From a virus: a stretch of DNA of 29,229 nt. The stretch covers positions 1 through 29,229 of IMG/VR virus record IMGVR_UViG_3300025070_000160; one strand, given 5' to 3'. Under the pieces are notes generated by a model, which did no database searches, was not told where the DNA came from, and saw only the letters and a list, made by a program, of their open reading frames with translations. Both the position numbers and the translations under genes were made by a program. Shown here in pieces: positions 12,367 to 21,029 of this stretch (its first letter is position 1; each line of letters opens with the position of its first letter).

Positions 12367-12845
12367 AAGAAACTAAAAACATATTGAATAAGTTTGCTAA
12401 GTATGTGATACAACAATCTCGTAGTAATCTTACAAAGAATAAAAAGAATAGTACTAAAGCACTTTACAATAGTTTAGATTTTAAGTATAAGACAGTTAAT
12501 GGAGGAATAGGCATACAGTTTCTTATGGATGAGTATGGCTTGTATCAAGACAAAGGGGTTAGTGGAAAGAAAAAGAAATATAATACTCCTTTTAGTTATA
12601 AAGATAAAATGCCTCCTAGTTCTGCATTAGATAAATGGAGTGTTAGAAAAGGTATAGCTCCAAGAGACAAGAGTGGAAAGTTCATACCTAGAAAATCTAT
12701 AAACTTCTTAATAGCAAGAAGCATATACAATAAAGGAATCAAACCAAGTCTATTTTTTACTAAACCATTTGAAAAGGCTTATAAAGATTTACCAAAAGAT
12801 TTAGTTAAAGGATTTATAAACGATATAGAAATAACAATAGAATGA
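12357..12845 (+). CDS. HK97 gp10-like head-tail / tail completion protein
   Basis: 162 aa from ATG 12357 (MQLKETKNILNKFAKYVIQQ); an ATG at 12312 is in frame but lies deep in the preceding gene. YGLYQDKGVSGKKKKYNTPF, then MPPSSALDKWSVRKGIAPRD, IPRKSINFLIARSIYNKGI and KPSLFFTKPF resemble gp10-type proteins, which have a helical start, a long basic loop and a closing 'I-a-r-s-I-y-x-k-G-i-x-p-x-x-F-f' motif. The preferred start is preceded by CGATATCACTAT, a degenerate copy of the late promoter at the same spacing, though this codes within the upstream gene. Confidence 0.62.
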   Translation: MQLKETKNILNKFAKYVIQQSRSNLTKNKKNSTKALYNSLDFKYKTVNGGIGIQFLMDEYGLYQDKGVSGKKKKYNTPFSYKDKMPPSSALDKWSVRKGIAPRDKSGKFIPRKSINFLIARSIYNKGIKPSLFFTKPFEKAYKDLPKDLVKGFINDIEITIE

Positions 12846-14203
12846 GTACAATAATAAATGCAAGAAGTCCATATTATATAAAAGTAGAACCTGCTTCAGG
12901 TACACTTAGTTCTGCATCAATGCAACTATTTATATATTCAGGAACTTTTACAACAGACAAACCTGGAACTCCACAATACACTATAAGCAAAGATATTATA
13001 GGTTCTAACAATTATGTTATATATGAGATCACAGAGCTTATTAGAGATTATCTAAACACAGAGTATGCTAGTTTTGCTACAGATGGAGTATGGGTAGAAG
13101 CAGATATCACATTAACTAAAACATCAGGAAGTGAAACACAAAACTTAGATTATCTTTCTTTTGATGGTTATGGATATTTTGAAGATGGAGTAAATCCAAG
13201 AACTTTAATAGACCCAGTAAACACTTTAGTAGATTCAACAACTACAGGTACGACTACAGCTTATAAACTAATAGATAGTGGTCAAACATTCTTAACAAGT
13301 GTAGCAATAGGAGATACAGTTTACAATGATACAGATACAACAGAAACAACAATAACAGCTATAGATAGTAACACACAACTTTCTATAAAGAATGATATAA
13401 TGGCTACAGGAGAAGATTATAGAATAGTAGGAACTCCTAACTATACTCCACAATATCTGCAATCAAATAATAAGATATATTTTAAACAAGGTACTGATAT
13501 AGTGTTTCCTGTATTTGCTGAAGTTGCACCATTAATAGAATTTACAACAGGTGGAGGAGCTAATGTATTTTGGGAAGAAGTAGAAAACTTTTGGAACTTA
13601 TATGATGTAAGTTGGGGAAGCACACTAAATGACATACAGGTAAGCGATTCTACAAACTCTACACAAAAGATAGTCTATATTAGAGTAACTCCTACTGACT
13701 CTTTAATAACAGGAGATACAATTACTATAACAAGCTCAGTAGGTACTTCACAAGTAACAACAATTACACTAGAAGCAGTATGTGAACCTAAGTATCAAGA
13801 ATTACAAGTTATATTTTATAATAAGTTTGGAGCATTACAGATTATGCCTTTCTATAAAAAGTCAGTAGATAGTATAAACACAAATTCAGATAGTTATAAA
13901 AGAAACCTAATGGAGTTTGCTACTGACCCTACATACAATACTGAGAAACATCAAATAAGACAGTTTCACGTTACAGGTAAAGAAGCAATAACAATGAATA
14001 CAGGCTTTATACAAGAGAGTTTTAACGAGGTTATAAAACAAATGATGCTAAGTGAACAAGTGTGGGTAGATAATGGCACAGAGGTTCTCCCAATCACTTT
14101 AAACACTAAGAGTTTACAATTTAAGAAATCAGTAAATGACAAGCTCATAAATTACACAGTAGATTTCGAGTATGCGTTTAATAAAATAAATGACATTAGA
14201 TAA
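12842..14203 (+). CDS. tail structural protein with inserted beta module
   Basis: 453 aa. The N-terminal 120 residues (IINARSPYYIKVEPASGTLS and onward) and residues from about 300 (YQELQVIFYNKFGALQIMPF) form the body. The C-terminal 100 residues contain FHVTGKEAITMNTGFIQESF and the closing SLQFKKSVNDKLINYTVDFE. Residues about 129-195 (LIDSGQTFLTSVAIGDTVYN; NDIMATGEDYRIVG) are a Thr/Asp/Ala-rich beta module of a type that recurs in phage surface proteins and looks inserted. It lies between tail completion genes and the larger hub-like gene, so it is probably part of the distal tail. Which part is uncertain. Confidence 0.7.
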   Translation: MSTIINARSPYYIKVEPASGTLSSASMQLFIYSGTFTTDKPGTPQYTISKDIIGSNNYVIYEITELIRDYLNTEYASFATDGVWVEADITLTKTSGSETQNLDYLSFDGYGYFEDGVNPRTLIDPVNTLVDSTTTGTTTAYKLIDSGQTFLTSVAIGDTVYNDTDTTETTITAIDSNTQLSIKNDIMATGEDYRIVGTPNYTPQYLQSNNKIYFKQGTDIVFPVFAEVAPLIEFTTGGGANVFWEEVENFWNLYDVSWGSTLNDIQVSDSTNSTQKIVYIRVTPTDSLITGDTITITSSVGTSQVTTITLEAVCEPKYQELQVIFYNKFGALQIMPFYKKSVDSINTNSDSYKRNLMEFATDPTYNTEKHQIRQFHVTGKEAITMNTGFIQESFNEVIKQMMLSEQVWVDNGTEVLPITLNTKSLQFKKSVNDKLINYTVDFEYAFNKINDIR

Positions 14204-16278
14204 TGCAGAATATTCAGTTATATATTGAGGGAAATAGAATGGATATGTTTAAGGATGAGTCAGTATCTCTAACTCAAACTATTCAGAATGTAAAAGACAT
14301 AGCTAAGGTATTTACAAACTTTACTAAGACCTTCTCACTACCTGCATCTAAAGGAAATAACAAAGTATTTGAACACTATTATAATTATGATATAGTAGAT
14401 GGCTTTGATGCAAGAGTAAAAAAGGACTCTACTATTGAATTAAACTATCTGCCTTTTGAAAAAGGTAAGATCAAGTTAGAGGGGGTAGATATGAAGAACA
14501 ATAAACCTTATGCTTATAGAATTACATTCTTTGGAAGTATAGTAGATTTAAAAGATGTTCTTGGAGATGATACACTACAAGCATTAGGGTGGTTAGATAA
14601 CTTTAAAAAACCTTATAGTTCCTCAGGCATATATACAGGTCTAACAAGTGGTTATGATATAACAGTAGATTCAGTTTCATATACTAAGGCTATGATAACT
14701 CCTTTAATATCACATACTACTAGACTATTCTATGATAGTACAAATCATACTGCAGAATATCCTGACCCTAATGGTGGTAATTTATTTGCACACGGTTCTG
14801 GTCAAGGACATCATCACGGTGTTTATTATGGAGAGCTTAAATATGCTATTAGATTACATTTAATTATTAAAGCAATAGAGGAGCAATATCCTGAAATAGA
14901 ATTTACTACAGATTTCTTTAATACAAGTAATGATGCTTATTATGGTTTATATATGTGGCTACATAGAAAGAAAGGAGATGTCAATGACCCTAATCAAGTT
15001 TTACAATATGAAGAATATGTAGACTTTGGCTTAGATTCGACTATGACAAATGTGGTAGCAGTTGGAGAAGAAATAACAGTAACTGGACATACTATAGGAA
15101 ATAAACTACCTACTACATTGATTATAAGACCTAATTCTGCAGAGACAAGTAGATATGAAGTAGAAGTGACTAGAGATGGTTCTACATTTGCTACAGGTAG
15201 TGCTGAAAACTCAGACTTGCAATTAAATATGCAATTACCAAATGGAACATATAAAGTTCTATTAAAAGTAACTGAAGAATTTGTATTTGGAGAAGAAGAA
15301 GTAGAGAATGCAGTTGATTGGGAGTTTTCTGATTTATTAGTTGCTGAATCACATACTTTTGAAGTAACACAATTTGAAGTTCCTGCTGAGTTTGAGTTTT
15401 TACCTACTAAGCAAATACCTACAATGAAAGTAATAGACTTTCTAACAGGTGTATTTAAACTCTTTAATTTAACTGCTTTTGTCCAGGATGATGGTAAGAT
15501 CAAAGTTCAAACATTAGATAGTTTTTATAGTGGAGGTACGAGTTATGATATAAGCGAATATGTAGATATTGATTCTAGTCAAGTAGATATAGCTCTACCT
15601 TATAGAGAAATACAATTTGAATATAAAGGACTAGGAACTAAGTTAGCATTACAACACGAACAACTAAGTAATTCTGGCATAGGGTGGGGAACATTAGAAT
15701 ACAATGCAAATAGTGGAGAAAACTTAGATGGAGGTATATATACAGTAGAAGCTCCTTTTGAACATATGAAGTTTGAAAGACTTAGAGATGGTAATTCAAC
15801 AACAACAACTACAATACAAGTAGGGTGGTGCGTAGATGATAATGATGATGCTTATATTGGAGAACCTATTTTGTTTTATCCTATATATCAACAAAATGAA
15901 GATGAGATTAGATTTCTAACAGGACAAGATACAGGACAGACTGATACAAATGATTATTATATTCCAAGTAATAGTTTTGCTTTATCTTCTTCTACAAGTG
16001 CAATAAACATAAACTTCAATGCAGAATTAAATGAGTATACAAGTGATGGTACATTTACTGATACTTTATTTGATGATTATTACACTACTTACATAACAGA
16101 TGTATTTGATGTTAAAAGAAGATTATCAAAGTATAAAGCATTTCTTCCATTAAAGATATTAAGAAATTACACATTAGCAGATAGGTTTGTAGTAAACAAT
16201 AGAAGTTATAAGATTAATAGCATAAATACTAATCTAGGAACAGGAGAAAGTGACATTGAATTATTAAACGAGGTATGA
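14203..16278 (+). CDS. large tail tip / baseplate hub-like structural protein
   Basis: 691 aa, the longest tail protein besides the fibre. The opening reads MQNIQLYIEGNRMDMFKDES and VKDIAKVFTNFTKTFSLPAS, a distal-tail-type beta domain found at the start of flavophage hub proteins. The middle (about 290-400) is acidic and Val/Glu-rich with an Ig-like look (LIIRPNSAETSRYEVEVTRD). The C-terminal part (KVQTLDSFYSGGTSYDISEY; YTLADRFVVNNRSYKINSIN) resembles a hub that closes the tail tip. GHGSGQGHHHG-type His/Gly clustering near residue 200 is unusual and may bind metal. It overlaps the next microgene by 4 nt. Confidence 0.7.
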   Translation: MQNIQLYIEGNRMDMFKDESVSLTQTIQNVKDIAKVFTNFTKTFSLPASKGNNKVFEHYYNYDIVDGFDARVKKDSTIELNYLPFEKGKIKLEGVDMKNNKPYAYRITFFGSIVDLKDVLGDDTLQALGWLDNFKKPYSSSGIYTGLTSGYDITVDSVSYTKAMITPLISHTTRLFYDSTNHTAEYPDPNGGNLFAHGSGQGHHHGVYYGELKYAIRLHLIIKAIEEQYPEIEFTTDFFNTSNDAYYGLYMWLHRKKGDVNDPNQVLQYEEYVDFGLDSTMTNVVAVGEEITVTGHTIGNKLPTTLIIRPNSAETSRYEVEVTRDGSTFATGSAENSDLQLNMQLPNGTYKVLLKVTEEFVFGEEEVENAVDWEFSDLLVAESHTFEVTQFEVPAEFEFLPTKQIPTMKVIDFLTGVFKLFNLTAFVQDDGKIKVQTLDSFYSGGTSYDISEYVDIDSSQVDIALPYREIQFEYKGLGTKLALQHEQLSNSGIGWGTLEYNANSGENLDGGIYTVEAPFEHMKFERLRDGNSTTTTTIQVGWCVDDNDDAYIGEPILFYPIYQQNEDEIRFLTGQDTGQTDTNDYYIPSNSFALSSSTSAININFNAELNEYTSDGTFTDTLFDDYYTTYITDVFDVKRRLSKYKAFLPLKILRNYTLADRFVVNNRSYKINSINTNLGTGESDIELLNEV

Positions 16279-16421
16279 TACAAAACATTTTAGAATTACT
16301 CCAAATAGTAAAAGGAGATACAGAAAATATAAAAATAGCTCAAGGTAAGTATAAACTTCCTGAAACATTTAGTGAAACATTTAAACAAATAAAAACAGAA
16401 ATAAAATGGCTCAAAAAGTAA
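16275..16421 (+). CDS. small helical protein upstream of the tape measure, 48 aa
   Basis: ATG overlaps the hub-like stop (ATGA) and TAA 16419-16421 lies inside the tape-measure start (16-nt overlap). The product is MIQNILELLQIVKGDTENIK, then IAQGKYKLPETFSETFKQIK and a basic end. The double overlap and a coherent amphipathic pattern support it. It may assist tape-measure folding or tail-tip assembly, inferred from position only. Confidence 0.62.
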   Translation: MIQNILELLQIVKGDTENIKIAQGKYKLPETFSETFKQIKTEIKWLKK

Positions 16422-18190
16422 TAATAGATTTAGAAGCTAAAACAGATGCAGCAGTCAAAGAGATTGCTGACTTAAAGAAAGAAATAGAGAAACTAAATCA
16501 AGAAGTAGCATCAGGTAATAAAGATACTAAAGAAGGTTTAAAGGATGTAGAGAAAGCATCTGACAAAACTGCAGGGGGTATTAGAAAAATAGGAGGAGCA
16601 TTAAAAGCTGCAGGTATTGGTTTAGCTGTTGCTGCATTTGCTAAGTTTACTGAAATATTAAATCAGAACCAGAAAGTAGCAGATTTCTTCAATACTACAT
16701 TTGAAACTTTATCTATAGCATTTAATGACTTCTTTAATTTTATAGATAGTAATGCAGGAGTTATTATAGATTATTTTAAAGGTATATTTGAAGACCCAAT
16801 AGGTTCTTTAAAAGATTTTGGACAAGCAATTTTTGATAATGTAATAGAAAGAATAAAATCTTCTATAGATGCTTTAGGTTTCTTAGCAAGTGCAGTAGTA
16901 AAAGTTTTTCAAGGAGATTTTTCTGGAGCTATGGAATCTGCAAAGAGTGCAGGTAAAGAACTAATAGATGTAGTTACAGGAGTTGACAATACTTTTGAAA
17001 AAACAAATGAAGTTGTTTCAGAATATGTTAAGACAACTATAAAAGCTGCAAAGTCAAATGTAGAATTAGAAAAAAGTGCAAGACGTGCAGAAGCAGCTAA
17101 TCAAGGATTAATTGAAAAGTACGATAGACAGGCAGAGCAGTTAAGACAAATAAGAGACGATGAAAGTAAGAGTTTTGAAGAAAGAATAAAAGCTAATGAC
17201 GATTTGGGTATATTACTTGATGAGCAAGAAAAAACAATGAAAGAAAATGCTCAGGCAAGAGTAAATCAAGCTGCAGTTGAACTTGCTAAAAATAAAGAAA
17301 ATATTGATTTGCAAGTAGCATACCAAGAAGCATTAAATGAACAAGCTGCAATAGAAGCACAAATCACAGGGTTCAGAAGTGAACAACAAACAAATGTAAA
17401 TTCACTATTGCGAGAACAAAAAGACTTACAAAATGAATTAGCTCTTATTGGTAAAACAGAAAGAGAAATAGAACGAACAGAATTACAGCAAGACTATGAT
17501 GCTAAGAAGGCTTTGATAGAAAGAGAAATTTCAGATGAAGCAACAAAAAAAGAAATGTTAGCTAATCTTGAAAGTGATTATAATTCTAAAATAGCTGAAA
17601 TAGATGATGAGGCTTTTCAAGAGAAATTAGTAAAAGCAGAAAAAGAAAGAAACTTAGAGAAACAAAAGATTAGAGATAAGCAAATGGTAGTAGATGCCAT
17701 TAGTCAGTTTGCTGATGCAGAGTCAGGAATAGGTAAAGCATTACTTATAGCTAAACAAGCATTAGCATTACAAGAAACTTTATTAGATGTAAAAAGAATA
17801 ACTTTTAAAGGTTCACAGGCAATAGGAGAAGCAGGTGTTAATGCATCACAAAACGTTTCTGAAAGTAGTAAAATAGGATTTCCTCAAAACATTATTACTA
17901 TAGCAGCAGCTATTGCACAAGGTGTATCAATTATTAGAAGTGTTAAAAGTGCAGTAGGTAAAACAAAAGCACAGGCTTCATCAATGGCTTCATCATTTAC
18001 TCCAAGTGTAGATTCTCCTTCTTCAGCTCCACCTGCATTTAACGTAGTAGGAACTTCAGGAGCTAATCAATTAGCAGGTGCAATTGCATCACAACAACAA
18101 CAACCTGTTAAAGCATTTGTAGTAAGTAATGATGTAACAACTGCACAAGAGTTAGATAGAAATATTGTAAGTGGTGCAACTATAGGGTAA
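16406..18190 (+). CDS. tail tape measure protein
   Basis: 594 aa. The N-terminal coiled coil (AVKEIADLKKEIEKLNQEVA), a Gly/Ala hydrophobic segment at about 57-81 (IRKIGGALKAAGIGLAVAAF), a second hydrophobic region near 150-180, then a long charged coiled coil (about 225-430) and another hydrophobic helix near 494-510 (IITIAAAIAQGVSIIRSV) give the expected alternation of helix and membrane-active parts. The last 80 residues are Ser/Pro/Gln-rich and disordered. It sets tail length; by the usual rule of about 0.15 nm per residue this suggests a tail near 90 nm, an estimate only. It is last in the tail module. Confidence 0.88.
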   Translation: MAQKVIIDLEAKTDAAVKEIADLKKEIEKLNQEVASGNKDTKEGLKDVEKASDKTAGGIRKIGGALKAAGIGLAVAAFAKFTEILNQNQKVADFFNTTFETLSIAFNDFFNFIDSNAGVIIDYFKGIFEDPIGSLKDFGQAIFDNVIERIKSSIDALGFLASAVVKVFQGDFSGAMESAKSAGKELIDVVTGVDNTFEKTNEVVSEYVKTTIKAAKSNVELEKSARRAEAANQGLIEKYDRQAEQLRQIRDDESKSFEERIKANDDLGILLDEQEKTMKENAQARVNQAAVELAKNKENIDLQVAYQEALNEQAAIEAQITGFRSEQQTNVNSLLREQKDLQNELALIGKTEREIERTELQQDYDAKKALIEREISDEATKKEMLANLESDYNSKIAEIDDEAFQEKLVKAEKERNLEKQKIRDKQMVVDAISQFADAESGIGKALLIAKQALALQETLLDVKRITFKGSQAIGEAGVNASQNVSESSKIGFPQNIITIAAAIAQGVSIIRSVKSAVGKTKAQASSMASSFTPSVDSPSSAPPAFNVVGTSGANQLAGAIASQQQQPVKAFVVSNDVTTAQELDRNIVSGATIG

Positions 18191-18213
18191 AATACAAAAT
18201 ATTAATTTAAAAA

Positions 18214-18225
18214 CGATATATAAAT
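18214..18225 (+). promoter_or_regulatory. CGATATAT-type promoter of the capsid module
   Basis: CGATATATAAAT directly before ATG 18226; C-to-ATG spacing 12. The only full-consensus copy that also contains TATAAATA, which recalls T4 late promoters (no upstream box). Confidence 0.65.
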
Positions 18226-19416
18226 ATGAAAATAGTAGAACTTATTTTAGATGAAAATGAGGAGCTAAATGGAATTGAAGCAATAAGTATTGTAGAGAAT
18301 CCTGCAATAGAAGAAGACTTTGTTGCTTTAAAAAGTGATGAAATAAAACTAGCAGAGGTTAGCGAAGAAAAAAGAATCTTAATGGGAGCTTTATTAATCC
18401 CTAACAAACCTATATACAGAAGGAGTGGAGAGGATGAATATTATATATACTTCTCCAAAGATACGGTTTTAAAAGCATCCCAAATGTATTTAATGAAAGG
18501 CAACCAAAACAATTCAACTTTAGAGCATCAATATTCTCTAAATGGTTTGTCTTTAGTAGAAAGTTGGATAGTAGAAGATACTGTTCACGATAAATCCAGG
18601 AAGTATGATATGGAAGTTCCTGTAGGGACTTGGATGGGTACTGTTAAAGTAAACAATGAAGATGTTTGGAATGATTATGTAAAAACAGGTAAGGTTAAAG
18701 GATTTTCTATAGAAGGCTACTTTGTAGATAAAATGGAAAGACCTAAAGATGCTACTATAAACGACTTAGCTCAAATAGAGGAAGAAGAAGCTAAAGAATT
18801 GTTATCTACTATTAGGGGTATTATAAAAGGAGACAAAAGAACTAAAACTGGAAAGAAGATGGTAATGGAGTCTTATACAGACTATCCTGATGCAGTTAAG
18901 AATAATGCTAAAAAAGGCTTAGAACTCAATAAGAAAGTAAACAACAAATGTGCAACACAAGTTGGTAAGATCAGAGCAACACAACTTGCACAAGGAAAAC
19001 CAATAAGCAAAGAAACTATAAAGCGTATGTATTCTTATTTGTCAAGAGCAGAGGAATACTTTGAACCAAGTGATAATACTAAATGTGGGACTATAAGTTT
19101 CTACTTGTGGGGAGGACTAGCAGCAAAGAGATGGAGTGAGTCTAAATTAAAAGAATTAGAATTAGCTTCTATGAAAATAAATGAGGACTATGCTATAATA
19201 GATGATAGACTTGCATACTCTACAAAAGAGAAAGCTATAGAAGTATCTAAGGACATAGGGTGTAACTCTTACCACGAACACGAATACGAGGGTAAAGTAT
19301 GGTTTATGCCTTGTGAACAACACGAGCTTAAAAAACCTTGTCAAGCAGGATATGAGCAATATGGAATGAAAAGAAAGAATGGAAGATTAGTACCTAACTG
19401 TATACCAATCAAATAA
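18226..19416 (+). CDS. XkdF-like prohead protease with C-terminal extensions
   Basis: 396 aa. Residues 48-170 are the XkdF-type serine protease: RILMGALLIPNKPIYRRSGE, STLEHQYS with H101, ESWIVEDTVHDKSRKY, PVGTWMGTVKVNNEDVW, and GFSIEGYF with S161; H and S are the expected catalytic pair. Two extensions follow. Residues about 205-305 (ESYTDYPDAVKNNAKKGLEL, then RMYSYLSRAEEYFE) form an independent helical domain. The last 85 residues contain conserved Cys and His and end CQAGYEQYGMKRKNGRLVPN-CIPIK. It should mature the prohead during assembly. ALKSDEIKLAEV near residue 34 recurs in two later genes. Confidence 0.82.
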   Translation: MKIVELILDENEELNGIEAISIVENPAIEEDFVALKSDEIKLAEVSEEKRILMGALLIPNKPIYRRSGEDEYYIYFSKDTVLKASQMYLMKGNQNNSTLEHQYSLNGLSLVESWIVEDTVHDKSRKYDMEVPVGTWMGTVKVNNEDVWNDYVKTGKVKGFSIEGYFVDKMERPKDATINDLAQIEEEEAKELLSTIRGIIKGDKRTKTGKKMVMESYTDYPDAVKNNAKKGLELNKKVNNKCATQVGKIRATQLAQGKPISKETIKRMYSYLSRAEEYFEPSDNTKCGTISFYLWGGLAAKRWSESKLKELELASMKINEDYAIIDDRLAYSTKEKAIEVSKDIGCNSYHEHEYEGKVWFMPCEQHELKKPCQAGYEQYGMKRKNGRLVPNCIPIK

Positions 19417-19418
19417 AT

Positions 19419-19559
19419 ATGGAAGATACTACTCACAATGTAAGTCCACAAGGAGGAAACAGAGCTTGTCTTTGTTGGGATAAAGAAACTTATAGTATTA
19501 AATGCTGTGATGGTTCATTACACGCACAAGGAATAGGAAGTATAAATAGAAACTCATAA
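19419..19559 (+). CDS. small Cys-rich protein (CLC...CC), 46 aa
   Basis: From ATG two bases after the protease stop to TAA 19557-19559. GGNRACLCWDKETYSIKCC, then DGSLHAQGIGSI gives C-x-C and C-C groups with a His, a likely small metal-binding or disulphide knot. Small proteins with this C-x-C...CCDG-x-L-x-A-Q-G-I-G look recur in structural modules of marine Bacteroidetes phages, by my recollection, without known role. Its place between protease and scaffold suggests a capsid part. Confidence 0.7.
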   Translation: MEDTTHNVSPQGGNRACLCWDKETYSIKCCDGSLHAQGIGSINRNS

Positions 19560-19570
19560 AATATATAAAA

Positions 19571-19963
19571 ATGAATCCAATAAGTAAAAAAATTATTAAC
19601 AAATTATCTCAAGAAGATAAAACAGAATTAAAGTCAGAAAAAGTTGAACTCGCAATTTTAGATAATTTAAAAAAATATGCAAGTGGATTAAATAAATATC
19701 AAAATGAAGGAGATGGTTTAGTTAAAAGAGCAGACAGACTTAAAACTGAATTAGATGAAACACAGAAAGCAATTTATAAATGGTCAGATGTAGGCGAAAG
19801 TATAGCAAACGATATTGTAAAAGATTTATCTAAATTTGAAAAATCAGCAAAAGAATTAGGTATATCTCCAGGTTCAGTAAAAGAATATATTAATGCAGAA
19901 AAAGCATTCAAAGAATTTTCCAAATTAGAACAGAAATATCAAAAAATTGCAAAAGAATTATAA
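19571..19963 (+). CDS. coiled-coil capsid-module protein A (paralogue of 19978)
   Basis: 130 aa. The opening MNPISKKIINKLSQED, then ELKSEKVELAILDNL, is shared in form with the next gene. The rest is mainly helical coiled coil (VKRADRLKTELDETQKAI; KAFKEFSKLEQKYQKIAKEL), with one hydrophobic-poor Gly-Ile-Ser-Pro break near residue 95. It has no Cys. The position between protease and scaffold suggests a capsid-internal or assembly helper; the N-terminal peptide may target it to the prohead or be cut by the protease. A leader with ATATATAAAA precedes it, lacking the CG of the late motif. Confidence 0.65.
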   Translation: MNPISKKIINKLSQEDKTELKSEKVELAILDNLKKYASGLNKYQNEGDGLVKRADRLKTELDETQKAIYKWSDVGESIANDIVKDLSKFEKSAKELGISPGSVKEYINAEKAFKEFSKLEQKYQKIAKEL

Positions 19964-19977
19964 ATAATTATAAAACT

Positions 19978-20346
19978 ATGAATCCAAGAACATTAAAATC
20001 AGTTTATAATAAGATAAACAAACAAGAACTAAAATCTGAGAAGATTGAGTTAAATAAAATAGAAGATTTATTAAGCTCTTTGAGAAGAAGTGGAGAATAT
20101 GACGCGTTTGATGAATTAGCACAATTAAACAAATTTGCTCAAAGGATAGAAAATGGTATCAGAAAAAAGCAACAAAAATTAGATGAAGTAGAAAAAGAAG
20201 CATCACGATTAAGACAAAGCGTTAAAGAATTAGGACTTGACAGAGAATTAAAAGTATTAAACGATATTGATAACGATATAAAAGTAAACAGAAGCAATAT
20301 TAATAAAGTTTTAAAAATAGTTCAACAAGCTCAAATGAATGTTTAA
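19978..20346 (+). CDS. coiled-coil capsid-module protein B (paralogue of 19571)
   Basis: 122 aa. MNPRTLKSVYNKINKQ and ELKSEKIELNKIEDLL repeat the opening of the preceding gene, with the same order of N-terminal helix, ELKSEK-[VI]-EL, and long coiled coil (IRKKQQKLDEVEKEASRLRQ). SVKELGLD matches SAKELGIS in the paralogue. Total sequence similarity beyond these anchors is low, so the duplication is old. Same possible role as its neighbour. Confidence 0.65.
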   Translation: MNPRTLKSVYNKINKQELKSEKIELNKIEDLLSSLRRSGEYDAFDELAQLNKFAQRIENGIRKKQQKLDEVEKEASRLRQSVKELGLDRELKVLNDIDNDIKVNRSNINKVLKIVQQAQMNV

Positions 20347-20370
20347 AAATGCAAAATAATTAAATAAACT

Positions 20371-20382
20371 CGATATATTAAT
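20371..20382 (+). promoter_or_regulatory. CGATATAT-type promoter before the scaffold-capsid pair
   Basis: CGATATATTAAT directly before ATG 20383; C-to-ATG spacing 12. It gives the scaffold and major capsid genes their own start, besides any read-through from 18214. Confidence 0.65.
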
Positions 20383-21009
20383 ATGAAACCTATGGAAATG
20401 TTAAATCAAATCAAAAGCGTCTTGGGTGTAGAATTATCTACTGAAGAAATAGTAGAACTTGCTCAAGCTAAATTAGAAAATGGTACTGTTTTAGAAGCAG
20501 AATCATTCGAATCAGGAAAAGAAGTATTTATCTTAACTGATGATGACAAAGTAGCTTTACCTATTGGAGAGTACGAAATGGAAGATGGTAAAATCTTAGT
20601 AATAGCAGAAGATGGTATTATTTCAGAAATCAAAGAGGGTGGAGAAGAAGAAGTTGTGGAAGAAGAAGTAGTAGAGCAAGTAGAAGAAGAAGAACTAAAT
20701 GAAGAAGACAAATACGCAACTAAACAAGAACTTCAAGAAATCAAATCTATGGTAGAAGAAATCAAAGAATTGATGAAAGAAGGTAAGAAAGAAGAAATGC
20801 AAAAGGAAGAAGAATTAATGTCACAGAAAATGACAGAACTTGCTTGTCAAGAAGATGAAGTATTAAAAGAAGAATTATCTAAACCTGCTTCTGAACCTAT
20901 CAAGCATTCTCCTGAATCAAAGCAGGAATTAAATAAAGTTGTTTACTCTCAAAAGAGAAACTTAACAACAAAGGATATAGTATATAATAAAATAGCAAAT
21001 TTCAAATAA
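20383..21009 (+). CDS. probable capsid scaffold protein
   Basis: 208 aa. N-terminal MEMLNQIKSVLGVELSTEEI leads to a beta-rich acidic middle (FILTDDDKVALPIGEYEMED; KILVIAEDGIISEIKEGGEE), then an extended Glu stretch (about 85-105) and a coiled coil (KQELQEIKSMVEEIKELMKE), and ends in a basic tail (SQKRNLTTKDIVYNKIANFK). An acidic N-terminal two-thirds, a helical centre and a basic C-terminus directly before the capsid gene fit a scaffold that binds capsid subunits through its positive tail. No protease motif is present, so it is not a fused protease-scaffold. Confidence 0.72.
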   Translation: MKPMEMLNQIKSVLGVELSTEEIVELAQAKLENGTVLEAESFESGKEVFILTDDDKVALPIGEYEMEDGKILVIAEDGIISEIKEGGEEEVVEEEVVEQVEEEELNEEDKYATKQELQEIKSMVEEIKELMKEGKKEEMQKEEELMSQKMTELACQEDEVLKEELSKPASEPIKHSPESKQELNKVVYSQKRNLTTKDIVYNKIANFK

Positions 21010-21029
21010 AAATTAAATTAAATTAAATT
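21009..21029 (+). repeat. AAATT tandem repeat in the capsid leader
   Basis: Four consecutive aaatt-like units run up to the capsid ATG. The leader is A/T only and should be unstructured, which suits strong translation without a Shine-Dalgarno in Bacteroidetes. It may also be simple low complexity. Confidence 0.55.

Noticed and set aside
12821-12842. CGATATAGAAAT near the 12842 start as a late promoter
   Set aside because: The distance to ATG is 21 and it encodes Asp-Ile in the preceding gene; AACGATAT is a common product of Asn-Asp-Ile codons in this genome.
14994-15503. 169-codon minus-strand frame in the hub-like gene
   Set aside because: Ser/Thr/Asn-rich antisense of a coding region; no minus-strand promoter or coupling, and all other genes are on the + strand.
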